Origin: Prosapia bicincta
Taxonomy: Eukaryota; Arthropoda; Insecta; Hemiptera; Cercopidae
DNA: 64,000 nt
Assembly: GCA_036971475.1 (NCBI GenBank)
Contig: JBAIZL010000058.1
Span: forward strand, 2,172,501 to 2,236,500
Direction of reading: 5' to 3'
Shown one piece after another: positions 1-10,904 of this stretch. A program made the position numbers and the translations under genes. The notes beneath the pieces are model-generated. The model worked only from the letters and a program-made list of their open reading frames with translations. It was not told the origin of the DNA and ran no database searches. How positions within the stretch are numbered: position 1 is the first letter of the stretch; each line of letters opens with the position of its first letter.

Positions 1-2
1 GA

Positions 3-188
3 CACAATTACACAGACATTTACCATAACCTAGAAATCCTATACATCAACAAAAAAGGACCACATGTCAACACACTAGAACAATGTGAAATTTACAGACA
101 CACAAAAACACAAAGTACAAACATATTAAACGAACAAACACAATACAAATCACACATACTCTTCGATACTATCGAAAACCTACCTTAA
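3..188 (+). pseudogene. Penelope-like element, C-terminal fragment of the GIY-YIG/RT ORF (cut by window edge)
   Basis: An open frame enters from the left edge and stops with TAA at 186-188. It contains the pattern LEILYI, then NTLEQCEIYRHTK, then LNEQTQYKSHILFDTI. I recognise this as the typical tail of Penelope-like retroelement ORFs, after the GIY-YIG endonuclease core, where a Leu-Glu-Gln...Glu-Ile-Tyr segment precedes a short Asn-Glu-Gln/His-Ile-Leu-Phe-Asp ending. Only about 61 residues are in the window, so whether the full copy is intact cannot be judged. The assignment rests on remembered family pattern, not an alignment. Confidence 0.6.
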
Positions 189-310
189 AAACCGTCACCG
201 CTTGATCCGACATCTCCAATCAGAAGACACTGATGAAGAACGGCACATAGCGATTTAAAACGTTCTGTCTCAGTAAGTTTTAACAAATTTACTAAATTTA
301 AAGTTCGGAC
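189..310 (+). other. 3' non-coding tail of the Penelope-like element with a degenerate hammerhead-like core
   Basis: Immediately after the stop codon comes a segment with CTGATGA at 230-236 and, after a short variable stretch, AAAACG at 257-262. Penelope-like elements are known to carry hammerhead ribozyme motifs, whose core is CTGANGA, a stem, then GAAA. Here the first half is exact, but GAAA reads AAAA and stem II is poor, so this copy is probably inactive. Confidence 0.4.
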
Positions 311-570
311 ATAAACTATTGTTTAAGTGATTAAAAAATGTAATAAGTTACAAGTAACAATTATTTTACCCTAAATAAAAGTAAATTATAAAATAAAATG
401 TTTAAAATATTTTTAAATCGTAGCAAATTTAACAATAAAATATTATTTTAATTGTTGTTTGATTTGACAACAATACCGTTCTCCACCAGGTATTTCAAAA
501 CTCACTTTAAGTTAAGCTTTCTGGAGCTATCAAACTTTTGCCCTACTCTTTCTAACCACGTTATTATTAG

Positions 571-1452
571 AAGGGGTAGCTGGCTGATGGATTACAGGAC
601 ATGTACAGCTGATGGGGTAGCTGGCTGATGGATTACATGACATGTACAGCTGATAGGGTAGCTGACTGATGGATTACATGACATGTACAGCTGATGGGGT
701 AGCTGACTGATGGATTACATGACATGTACAGCTGATGGGGTAGCTGGCTGATGGATTACATGACATGTACAGCTGATGGGGTAGCTTACTGATGGATTAC
801 ATGACATGTACAGCTGATGGAGTAGCTGGCTGATGGATTACATGACATGTACAGCTGATGGGGTAGCTGACTGATGGATTACATGACATGCACAGCTGAT
901 GGGGTAGCTGACTGATGGATTACATGACATGTACAGCTGATGGGGTAGCTGGCTGATGGATTGTATGACATGTACAGCTGATGGGGTAGCTGACTGATGG
1001 ATTACATGACATGTACAGCTGATGGGGTAGCTGGCTGATGGATTGCATGACATGTACAGCTGATGGGGTAGCTGGCTGATGGATTACATGGCATGTACAG
1101 CTGATGGGGTAGCTGGCTGATGGATTACATGACATGTACAGCTGATGGGGTAGCTGACTGATGGATTACATGACATGTACAGCTGATGGGGTAGCTGGCT
1201 GATGGATTACATGACATGTACAGCTGATGGGGTAGCTGACTGATGGATTACATGACATGTACAGCTGATGGGGTAGCTGACTGATGGATTACATGACATG
1301 TACAGCTGATGGGGTAGCTGACTGATGGATTACATGACATGTGCAGCTGATGGGGTAGCTGGCTGATGGATTACATGACATGTACAGCTGATGGGGTAGC
1401 TGGCTGATGGATTACATGACATGTACAGCTGATGGGGTAGCTGGCTGATGGA
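571..1452. repeat. 41-bp minisatellite, about 21 copies
   Basis: A 41-bp unit repeats head to tail. Each unit contains GGGGTAGCTGGCTGATGG followed by ATTACATGACATGTACAGCT. Most differences are single bases, chiefly GGCTGATGG versus GACTGATGG. Because 41 is not a multiple of three, the minus-strand frames through the array cycle with a 41-residue period, which is why short Ser/His/Cys-rich ORFs appear; they are not genes. The array ends where the unit runs into GGACATGTACAGGCACACAC near 1450. Confidence 0.95.
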
Positions 1453-2221
1453 CATGTACAGGCACACACCAACACAAACACATGTTAATATGGCAAATCT
1501 AACGCAGTTAAAGTCACTCGTCTGGTATGGTCTGACGTCTTTACCGCAATGGTCCCTGGTCGTGCTGTGGTCGGCGATAGCGCGCTATCCCATAACACAC
1601 CACACTCATCTGGTGGTTATTTTTTTCTTTTTTTAATTCTAACAAGGTTGGTGGTCTTAGCAATGAATCTAGGAGTGGGTGCACACATTCGACCGCTAAT
1701 TAGTGTTATCTACGACAGGTACTATTATAATAATATGATGTCTTTTAGCTATATTAATAATATATTATTATTTAAGCTACTTGTTTTATCCCACACTAAC
1801 AGTTCCCGACCAAATGAACAGCTTATGAGTGGGGCATCAGCCAGACCACAACAATATTTGAATAAAATCGTAATAGGGTGTATTTGAAAACGTTTTGATA
1901 AAAAATATATATTTGAAAACATTATAATATGTTTACGTATTAATGTACTAAAATAAAAAAATTCTAATATTTGTATTTTTTCAAATTACTTAAAATTAGT
2001 TACTATAGAAACAAAATTCAAATTTGTACAATTTTTTAGACTATGAAGTTTCGATGTTTCTGTACAAGATATGGATTTATCGGTGTCACTACGTGTAATG
2101 GCATATTAATAACTGAGAAGTTTAAATTTTATTAAATGATTTAACTTGTTTTGTTTAATGTCGATACAAAATGAAGGTCAATAAAGCAAAGACAGTTTCA
2201 TATTTACGATAATGTGTGTAA
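1453..2221. other. Spacer between two minisatellites, no gene seen
   Basis: About 770 bp of mostly AT-rich sequence. A short GC-richer patch near 1510-1620 contains a perfect 14-bp palindrome, GATAGCGCGCTATC (about 1576-1589), followed by an imperfect inverted repeat around 1590-1622. The 62- and 112-residue frames here show no domain and no splice context, so I do not call them. Confidence 0.6.
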
Positions 2222-4878
2222 ACCTCTCTTGCATGAAAAGTGATGAAAGGCTCTTACATGGACAGCACAGAAGGGCTATACATGAAAAGTGACGAAAGGC
2301 TCTTACATGGACAGCACAAAAGGGCTCTTGCATGGACAGTGAAGAAGGGCTTTTACATGGACAGCACAGAAGGGCTCTTACATGGACAGAACAGAAGGGC
2401 TCTTGCATGAACAGTGAAGAAGGGCTTACATGAACAGCACAGAAGGGCTCTTGCATAGACAGTGAAGAAGGCCTCTTACATGGACAGCACAGAAGGGCTC
2501 TTGCATGGACAGTGAAGATGGGCTCTTACATGGACAGCTCAGAAGGATTCTTGCACAGACAGTGAAGAAGAGCTCTTACGTGGACAGCACATGGGCTCTT
2601 GCATGGACAGCACAGAAGAGCTCTTACATGGACAGCACAGATGGGCTCTTGTATGAACAGTGAAGAAAGGCTCTTACATGGACAGCACAGAAGAGCTCTT
2701 GCATGGACAGTGAAGAAGTGCTTTTACATGGACAGCAGAGAAGGGCTCTTACATGGACATCACAGAAAAAGGATCTAGCATGGAAATGAAAAAGAGCTCT
2801 TACATGGACATCACAAAAGGGCTCTTACATGGACAGCACAGAAGGGCTCTTCATGGACAGTGAAAAAGAGCTCTTACGTGGACAGCATAGAAGGGCTCTT
2901 ACATGGACTGCACAGAAGGGCTCTTACATGGACAGCACAGAAGGGCTCTTGCATGGACAGTGAAAAAGAGCTCTTACATGTACAGCATAGACGGACTCTT
3001 ACATGGACAGCACAGAATGGATCTTACGTGGACAGTGAAGAAGGGCTCTTACATGGACAACAAAGAAGGGCTCTTGCATGGACAATGAAGAATGGCTTTT
3101 ACATGGACAGCACAGAAGGGCTCTTACATGAACAGCGCAGAGGGGCTCTTACATGGACAGCACAGAAGGGTTCGTGCATGGACAGTGAAGAAGGGCTTTT
3201 ACATGGACAGCACAGAATTGCTCTTACATGGACAGCACAGAAGGGCTCTTACATGGACAGCACAGAAGGGCTCTTGCATGGACATTGAAAAAGAGCTCTT
3301 ACGTGGACAGCATAGAAGGTCTCTTGCATGGATAGCACAGAAGGGCCCTTACATGGACAGCAAAGATAGGCTCTTCCATGGACAGTTAAGAAGGGCTCTT
3401 ACATGGACAGCACAGAAGGGCTCTAACATGGACAGCACAGAAGGGCTCGTGCATGAACCGTGAAGAAAGGCTCCTACATGGACAGCACAGAAGGGCTCTT
3501 ACATGGACAGAACAAAAGGGCTCTTGCATGAACAGTGAAGAAAGGCTCTTACATGGACAGCACAGAAGGGCTCTTACATGGACAGCACAGAAGGGCTCTT
3601 ACATGGACAGCAAAGAAGGGCTTTTACATGGACAGCTCAGAAGGGCTCGTGCATGAACCGTGAAGAAGGGCTCTTACATGGACAGCACAAAAGGGCTCTT
3701 ACATGGACAGCAAAGAAGGGCTCGTGCATGAACAGTGAAGAAAGGCTCTTACATGGACAGCACAGAGAGGCTCCTACATGGACAGCACAGAAGGAATCTT
3801 ACATGGACAGAACAAAAGGGCTCTTGCATGAACAGTGAAGAAAGGCTCTTACATGGACAGCACAGAAGGGCTCTTACATGGACAGCACAGAAGGGCTCTT
3901 ACATGGACAGCACAGAAGGGCTTTTACATAGACAGCAAAGAAGGGCTTTTACATGGACAGCTCAGAAGGGCTCGTGCATGAACCGTGAAGAAGGGCTCTT
4001 ACATGGACAGCACAGAAGGGCTCTTGCATGGACAGTGAAGACGGGCTGTTACATGGACAGCACAGAAGGGCTCTAGCATGGACAGTGAAAAATGGCTCTT
4101 ACATGGACAGCACAGAAGAGCTCTTACATGGATAGCACAGAAGGGCTCTTGCATGGACAGTGAAGAAGGGCTTTTACATAGACAGCACAGAAGGCCTCTT
4201 ACATGGACAGAACAGAAGGGCCTTGCATGAACAGTGAAGAAGGGCTCTTACATGGATAGCACAGAAGGGCTCTTGCATTGACAGTGAAGAATGGCTTTTA
4301 CATGGACAGCACAGAAGGGCTCTTACATGGACAGCATAGAAGGGCTCTTACATGGACAGCACAAAAGGGCTCTTGCATGGACAGCACAGAAGGGCTCTTA
4401 CATGGACAGCACAAAAGGGCTTTTACATGGACAGCACAGAAGGGTTTTTACATGGACAGCACAGAAAGGCTCTTGCATGGACAGTGAAGAAGGGCTGTTA
4501 CATGGACAGTGAAGAAGGGCTGTTACATGGACAGTACAGAAGGGCTCTTGCATGGACAGTGAAGAAGGGCTTTTACATGGACACCACAGATGGGCTCTTA
4601 CATGGACAGCATAGAAAGGCTCTTGCATGGACAGTGAAGAAGGTCTCTAACATGGACAGCACAGAAGGGCTCTTACATGGACAGCACAGAAGGGCTTCTT
4701 GCATGGACAGTGAAGAAAGGCTCTTACATGGTTAGCACAGAAGGGCTCCTACATGGACAGCACAGAAGGGCTCTTGCATGGTCAGTGAAGAAGGGCTCTT
4801 ACATGGACAGCACGAAAGGGCTCTTGCATGGACAGTGAAGAAGGGCTTTTACATGGACAGTGGAGAAGAAACTGTAAA
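2222..4878. repeat. 25-bp minisatellite, about 106 units with two alternating unit types
   Basis: The 25-bp unit has the form ACATGGACAGCACAGAAGGG plus CTCTT, and a second type reads GCATGGACAGTGAAGAAGGG plus CTCTT. They are mixed in runs of one to three, so there is looser higher-order structure of 50-100 bp. Twenty-five is not a multiple of three, so translation passes through all three phases and returns every 25 residues (MDSTEGLLHGQ, then HRRALTWTAQKGS). The common unit has no stop in any plus frame, which produces many overlapping 60-140 residue ORFs; none looks like a real protein. Confidence 0.95.
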
Positions 4879-4881
4879 GGA

Positions 4882-5658
4882 CAGATTTTACTCATGGTTC
4901 TATGATTTTGAACACTGGAACCGGGGCAGGCGTTTACTCACACCTTTTTCAAAAAAGTCAAGCAGTTGGGATATACTCAAGCAACTACGATGGTGAGATA
5001 GCTGTAGTAATAACAGCCGTTAAAGAGCTGCGGCTAGCCACAGAGAAAGAACAACTGAATTGCAGAAGAGTTTCTATTTTCATCGGCTCACAAGCTGCAA
5101 TTATCGCGCTAGCCAGCAGCACTCTTACTGACTGCAGTTTAACACTAGAAGGTAGGCGCAAAACTCATAAAAGACGGATTGATTGTCGACCTCCAGTGAA
5201 TCCCAAGCCATGTGGTAATCCCTGGTAATGAGAAAGCCGACAAATTATCGAAGGACAGAGCAAACATGCAACAGCCTATTTCCCTTGTCAGCTTAACATC
5301 TGCTAAAAGCCATATAGAAACTGCAGTCAGACAACACTGTAAATCAGTTCACCTGGATGCAAGTAGAGGAAAGAAGTGGCAAACGTTACTGTTGGATGGG
5401 CCTCTCCCCCGAAACCTAAGCAGAGCGGCTGCCGTAGCACAATTTCGTACTTGTACTGGGCATGGTTACCTCCAGGCACGTCTTCACCGTCTTGGTCTGG
5501 TGGACACTGACATCTGTTCCCTATGTCTAGGAGAAAGAAAGAATGGCGACCATCTGCCAAAGTGTCCCGAACTGGCGAACATAACTCCACAGTTGTCTCG
5601 TCTCTACTGGGAGGCTCAACGCCGAATGGCTTCTTTACCAAGGGCAGGCAATGGATAA
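4882..5658 (+). pseudogene. Non-LTR retrotransposon RNase H and C-terminal fragment, frame-broken, inserted in the 25-bp array
   Basis: Two overlapping frames join to a LINE-type RNase H. The first (about 4902-5228) has GAGVY, SSNYDGEIAVVITAVKEL (the conserved Glu), then IFIGSQAAIIALASS, where the usual Asp-Ser-Gln reads Gly-Ser-Gln. The second (5212-5658) begins at GNEKADKLSKD, the end of the Val-Pro-Gly-His...Gly-Asn-Glu-Lys-Ala-Asp motif. It continues with FRTCTGHGYLQARLHRLG and a CSLC...H...C zinc-like tail (ICSLCLGERKNGDHLPKC). Missing are the endonuclease and RT, the catalytic Asp of the second motif and the frame itself, so this is a dead 5'-truncated copy. It is a different family from the LINE at 35012. 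Confidence 0.8.
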
Positions 5659-5745
5659 AGTAAAGTGGACATGGACAGCACAAAAGGACTCTTGCATGGA
5701 CAGTGAAGAAGGAACTGTAAAGGACAGATTTTACTCAAGTAGGCT
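5659..5745. repeat. Resumption of the 25-bp minisatellite and repeated flank
   Basis: After the RNase H fragment, about two 25-bp units return, followed by ACTGTAAAGGACAGATTTTA (5712 onward). The same segment stands just left of the fragment (near 4870-4897). The retrotransposon piece is therefore bracketed by copies of one short stretch, as expected for an insertion with a long flank duplication or for unequal exchange within the array. Confidence 0.8.
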
Positions 5746-8558
5746 AATTAAGTAAGGCCTTCAATAATACAATCTTCCTTACAGACGAAAATATACATTT
5801 CATTGAGAGAGTATTGGAGGTTCAAGGAGCAAAAATAAGGTTTACCTCTACTAACAATGCCTTGGTTGATGAAGAATAAATAATTAAAGTTAGTGACAAC
5901 TTTAAGAATAAAATGACATGGAAAAGAGAACATGACATCTTATGATCGAACATAAGAAATCAACCAAAACAGTAGATTGAATTCCGGAGAGAGAAGAAAA
6001 GTTGAAAATGGTGAGGCATAGGTGAAGCTTATTTCAAAGACTTTATTGAGAGTTGCGGTTGAAACTAATTGCTATTGGTTACAAAAAAAAACAATCCCAG
6101 AGGAAAATTAATACCTGCGTTACATTTTCCCCTTGAATGGGAATATATGTTCTCGGTGTAATAGCGCACACCATGTGCTTCTGGTTAACTAAGTTAAAAA
6201 TACCTGATGGAACGTACAAGGGTTAAAATGTAAGAAACACATTTCTTTTCCCAAATATTTCTCACAAATTCGGATATAATTTATATTTTAAAAGTTATCA
6301 GGTTTTTTTGTATCTTTAGGGGAAAAAACAGATTCATTGATATTTAAAATTTATGATATTTAAACTCAAAGAGCCCAATTTAGGTGTCAACTATGAACGC
6401 TATCAGTAGTATTGGGAACAACAAAGATTATAAGACATAGATGTAAAGCTCCAAGGTCTGGGAGGAGAAGCTCTACAAACAAATGAGTCGATCTATGCGT
6501 TTATAATAATAATGGCTCCTATTATTCCATTAATATAACATTCCAATACTCAATGAATGCAATGTAGACAGCCTACTCTTAAATCGACCATATTTATCCT
6601 ATAACGATTACTGGGGTCGATATTTTGTAAAATATCAGACGGTAGTCTGAGTGGATCAGGGGACTAGAACGCCTGGATCTGAAGGACTGCGTGATTCACC
6701 TCCTAGAGATCTCAACTGGGGAGAATAACGTTTGTATAGAACATAACTCCTTTAAAAATGTGTGAATAACATTAAAACCGCTGCAGGGTTTCGTAATATG
6801 AATATACCTCTCATTTCCTCATTTGTTTCTGCTGTAAGTAACGCAAATACATTAGCGAATAGAAAAGTGGATTATTTTAATGTTTATAAAAGCTTTATAT
6901 TATATATAAACTTTTCGACTATACTAACAAAATGAATTGTCCAATTCGAAAATACGATTTTCAGTTTCACAAACATTTAAAAAGGAAAAAATGGTAATTT
7001 TTTTATTTATCGTGAAACAAAACTTTCAACGAAAAAATAATGTAAAAATATTAACCATTTTTTTAAAATTTCCCACAAAATGAAGATTTACAAGGTGAAG
7101 GGGAAATTTGATACGTCTATTTTTTAACTTTTAGTCTCTGTTTCTGTAACTATGTAACTTCTAGACAACAAATTTACTATAATATGTGCCTGCTAAATAA
7201 TATGTAACAGTAAATACGTAAGGGTAGTTTCAAATTTAACTCAAAGATACCTAATTTGCATAGTAGCATGATTTACACTAGTGAAGACAACTTATGGTGT
7301 TGTAACGTTTTTGTATGAAAAGTAATGTCCTGTTGTGAGGAACACGTTTTGTGTACTTTTACTTATGAATAGATTATAACTTGTGCCTAAAAGTTATTTT
7401 TTTGGGTCACAAATTCTTTCTTTAAAATTGAGCAAACTTTTATTTTAAAATTTAGTCCCACTCTTATTATTTGTTCTAACAGATCTCGTTTAGCATTTAA
7501 AGGGCTTTGCTTTTTACATAATAAATAAATATATTTCGTCTACCAGTTTACAACAGTAATTTATTCCATTTGTTTGTATTATTTATTCCTTGCTAATTGT
7601 TGATTAAGCTGTTTCTATGGTTACTTTTTTCCAACAGTTCGTTCCCGTATCTTGCAAGCATCATCTTCACCACCATCATCATCATTATCATCGGTGCTTA
7701 AATTTCCCCCAAAGTGCACTATCCTTATTCTTGTTTACGAATAAAACCACTTTGATTTTATAATATCTAAATACGGATCCATTTGAGAAAATCAAAAGAC
7801 ACATGTTCGAGAAGGTTTCGTGCGCCAGGTTTCATGATCTATCCCTTCATCTCCTTAAATAGCGGCCATATTCTAGTTTTCGAAAAATTAATTTTAATAC
7901 TGTAATATTAAATAAACGTTTCTTTAGGAGAGAAAGGGTAAAACTGTCTCGCATGGGGTACGCGGTATTCAAAGGAGGTATTATGCTTTGATCACCCACC
8001 ATTAACCTATGTTCTCATTTTAACCTGAAAAAGCATACATTGATGTGTTGATTCTACCAAGAATCGATCCCGGGAAGTTTTAGGTTAGAAGTGAAATTTT
8101 TACATTCTACACCTCTCAGCTGCCTTACTTATTTTTCACATAAAAATTGAGTCATTAAGAAGCCAAAGAAGATAAATAACATCCTTTCTATATTGAGAAA
8201 ATAAGTGTAAGAATTTAAAGCTTATCATTTATCTCAGGTTAATTATAAATATATTTTACTTCCATATCTCCGCACCAGCTTAGGATTCAATTATTTTTTC
8301 TTAAACACATTTTCCTACACTTTAAATGTCTGAAACTATAAAAGTGCAAAAATGACACTTATCTCCCGCGTCCAAACTAGTAAATGAGAAATGAAAGATG
8401 GCTTCCATAGGGTGTGTAACAGTTCTGATTTCAGAGAAAACTCTCTACTAAATAGAGCCGAACTATCTGCCCCATGATAGTTCTCTACTGACTCCACGCT
8501 GCTGAATATACGATGAATAGACTTCATTATAATTTCCATCCGTGAAGGGTTACCTATC

Positions 8559-8559
<1 letters not shown>
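5746..8559. other. AT-rich intergenic spacer, no gene seen
   Basis: No convincing coding exon was found. A short plus-strand frame after a CTTCCTTACAG acceptor-like site (5783-5880) reads DENIHFIERVLEVQGAKI and stops at once; I do not recognise it. Around 6640-6720 is a patch with GTCTGAGTGGATCAGGGGAC that faintly resembles the D-arm of a Leu/Ser-type tRNA. Imperfect CAT/ATC triplets occur at 7665-7695. Nothing else stood out. Confidence 0.5.
7975..8130 (-). repeat. Possible tRNA-derived SINE remnant
   Basis: On the minus strand, a segment with GGCAGCTGAGAGGTGTAGA (A-box-like, near 8125-8107) is followed about 45 bases on by CCCGGGATCGATTCTTGG (B-box-like, near 8080-8063). The order and spacing fit the head of a tRNA-derived SINE. 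No poly(A) tail or target duplication was identified, so the call is tentative. Confidence 0.3.

Positions 8560-8609
<50 letters not shown>
8560..8609. repeat. (AC)25 microsatellite
   Basis: A pure CA/AC dinucleotide run of 50 bp, followed by a short CG-containing tail (CGCGTACACGCGCACAC). The minus-strand ORF over it (Val-Cys repeats) is an artefact of the dinucleotide. Confidence 0.95.
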
Positions 8610-8611
<2 letters not shown>

Positions 8612-10904
8612 GTACACGCGCACACATATGCTCTTGCAAATTTGTTTAGGGACCATTAATATTTCAAAATCCCCGAAATTCATGAAATCAATTAACTTGA
8701 CACAATCAATTAACTATAGTGTTCTATATATTTCAAATTATAAAAAAAGACTTATGTTATTTTAGGCCCGAAATATTTTTAAAATAATTTCAAGGCAATC
8801 GCCAAATATATCTACCAAAGCCTACGAAAGGATTATGACTAGGTCAATGTATAACAACGAATCAGCTGAGACAGATATGACGTGACGTATGCAGGTTCGT
8901 GTACCCGTTGTAGAGTGAAGGAAGGGGACTCTCCGTAGCCCATTTTAAGACCAACAAAAGGAAAGCAGTAAAGTTAAAAATAAATTGTCTATAGGTTAAA
9001 ACATTGTAATACACTGAAGGACGTTTTCACTAACTTTTTTATAGTAATATATAAAAACCTGCGCACAAAATGGTTTAACAAACTAACTGTATGGATTTAT
9101 TGATTCTAATTAATTATTTTTAATATATAATATTGTTTATAATATACTCTACAGTGATTGCTCATTACATTCTGTACAGTTTTATCTTAGTAAAACGATG
9201 AAGATTTATTTATGGTCATTTAGTTTTCCAATTTACTATTATGATACTTAAACAAAGATGTTTCAATAATGTTTTGGCCAAGAGTGCAAAATTAGGTAGA
9301 TGGTAAAACCGTTTGCTACACGTTGGCTACGACTTCGACATTCTAAACCAGTAACATTCAGAATCCTAACATGGAAATCCTGCTTTAAACTCGCCATTGC
9401 CACTACACATTTACAGTCGTTTTGTCTAATAGCAAGCCAAAATTCCATAAGCAAAATAATTAGCTTATAATCCTTTAAAATATGCAGCTGTATTCTGTAT
9501 GCTTAAGGTTATCTCTGCATAGTGCCAAAGCCTTGAAAGATATTTCCAAGTCAAGTGAGATGTAGTAATACACATAAGTGCACTGTAATTCATGCCAAGA
9601 TAACCCCCTTTGCCCTTAGAAATAAATCTTGGCTTACGCATTTACATAACTTCCTTTGCTCTAATTATAGGACTAACCGCGCCGTTTCTTCTTTCGGTGA
9701 TAAAGGAATCAAAATGTTAGGAGCGTTTTAAGTACGACTGTTTAGAAGCGCGAAATAAACCCTAATTATAGATCATGCGTTTGCTTCTTTTTAAGCCTAT
9801 TTAATGCAAAAGTTTTTTATGATCTCTGACCACTGTTCTGAACATCTTAGGCTACCTATCAGGTTATTATTATAATTCTGAAAGTTTTTTTGTGATGAAA
9901 TTTTGTATAAAAATAGTTGAGGCACCTGAGATGAACTATTACTTTTAGGTTTTAATCCCTGTTAGTATTTATTGTATAAATATTGTTTATAATCTTCTAT
10001 TCTATACAATTACATTTCTGAGTATTCAGTTACTGGAATTTCAAAGTAAAAATGATTCATATAGATTCAAATAACAATCAATAGATGGCAATAATCTCGC
10101 TATGTCATACAGCTGATTTTTAAAATAAATGGATATTATTTCATACAACTGTTTTGTATATTTTTTGTTAGGTTAGTTTGCATAACAGCTGTAAATTAAA
10201 CTACTTCAACTCTTGGATTTTGTTCCATTAAGTTCGGTGAATCCTAATTAATCACTTTAACATTAGTTTATGACTATCCCAACTTTATTAAAGTTCGAAT
10301 AGTCATAAACTAATATATTACTTAATTTTTTCATACATTGTTAATTTAAAATACTATTGAATAGAATTTTTTTTAATTTATATGTTAACAAATATAATAT
10401 TTTATAATCTACGATGCCGATTGATTTCATTTAAATATTGACATAAGCATAGCTTCGCACAGTGGCCGATAGATAGCAACTGGTTTTTCCGTTGCCATAA
10501 CAAAACACCGTTTTGTGAAGAAAACTCTTAAGTATCTAAGATTTGGTGAACGATTATGCATTTGTTTTTGTGTTCATTTGTATTTGTGTTATTCCATACA
10601 CGTTCTTACACTTATTAAGAGTTTAGGAATATTGTTATAAAATATTTCATTTTTTTAATTTCAAAATCTCATTTTTTTCGAACACGTCGGATGCTAGACC
10701 TAAGACAATTATCACATCGCTCAAATACTGTTCCTAATTTAAATAGAGATTTGATTGAAATTTTACAAAATGTTTTGTAAAATATTAATAATTGTATTAA
10801 GTTTTAAAGATAATTTGGAAAACTGCGTAATATTAATAACGATGTTTAACTAATAATTCATTCTGATCACGTGACTACAAATCAACATAGTCATTATAAT
10901 GTCC
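8610..10904. other. AT-rich spacer before the large array, with one hairpin
   Basis: No coding exon was recognised. A 16-bp perfect inverted repeat, ATTAGTTTATGACTAT at 10262-10277 and its complement at 10299-10314, has a 21-base spacer and could form a stem-loop. The stretch GATGCCGATTGATTTCAT (about 10413) resembles GATGCCGAATGATTTCAC beyond the other end of the array (about 27719), so both flanks may carry pieces of the same dispersed repeat. Confidence 0.5.

Noticed and set aside
2860..4735. Family of secreted repeat proteins (MDSTEGLLHGQ type)
   Set aside because: The 25-bp unit is read in rotating phases, ORFs overlap in all frames, and both strands give similar open stretches.
5783..5880. 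Coding exon after an acceptor-like CTTCCTTACAG
   Set aside because: The frame is only about 32 codons, with no recognisable protein and no partner exon; the region is transposon and repeat debris.
6640..6720. tRNA gene
   Set aside because: A D-arm-like GTCTGAGTGG is present, but no proper B box, anticodon arm or acceptor pairing could be found.
8336..8683. 115-residue minus-strand ORF
   Set aside because: Its centre is the (AC)n microsatellite translated as Val-Cys repeats, with no recognisable flanking domain.
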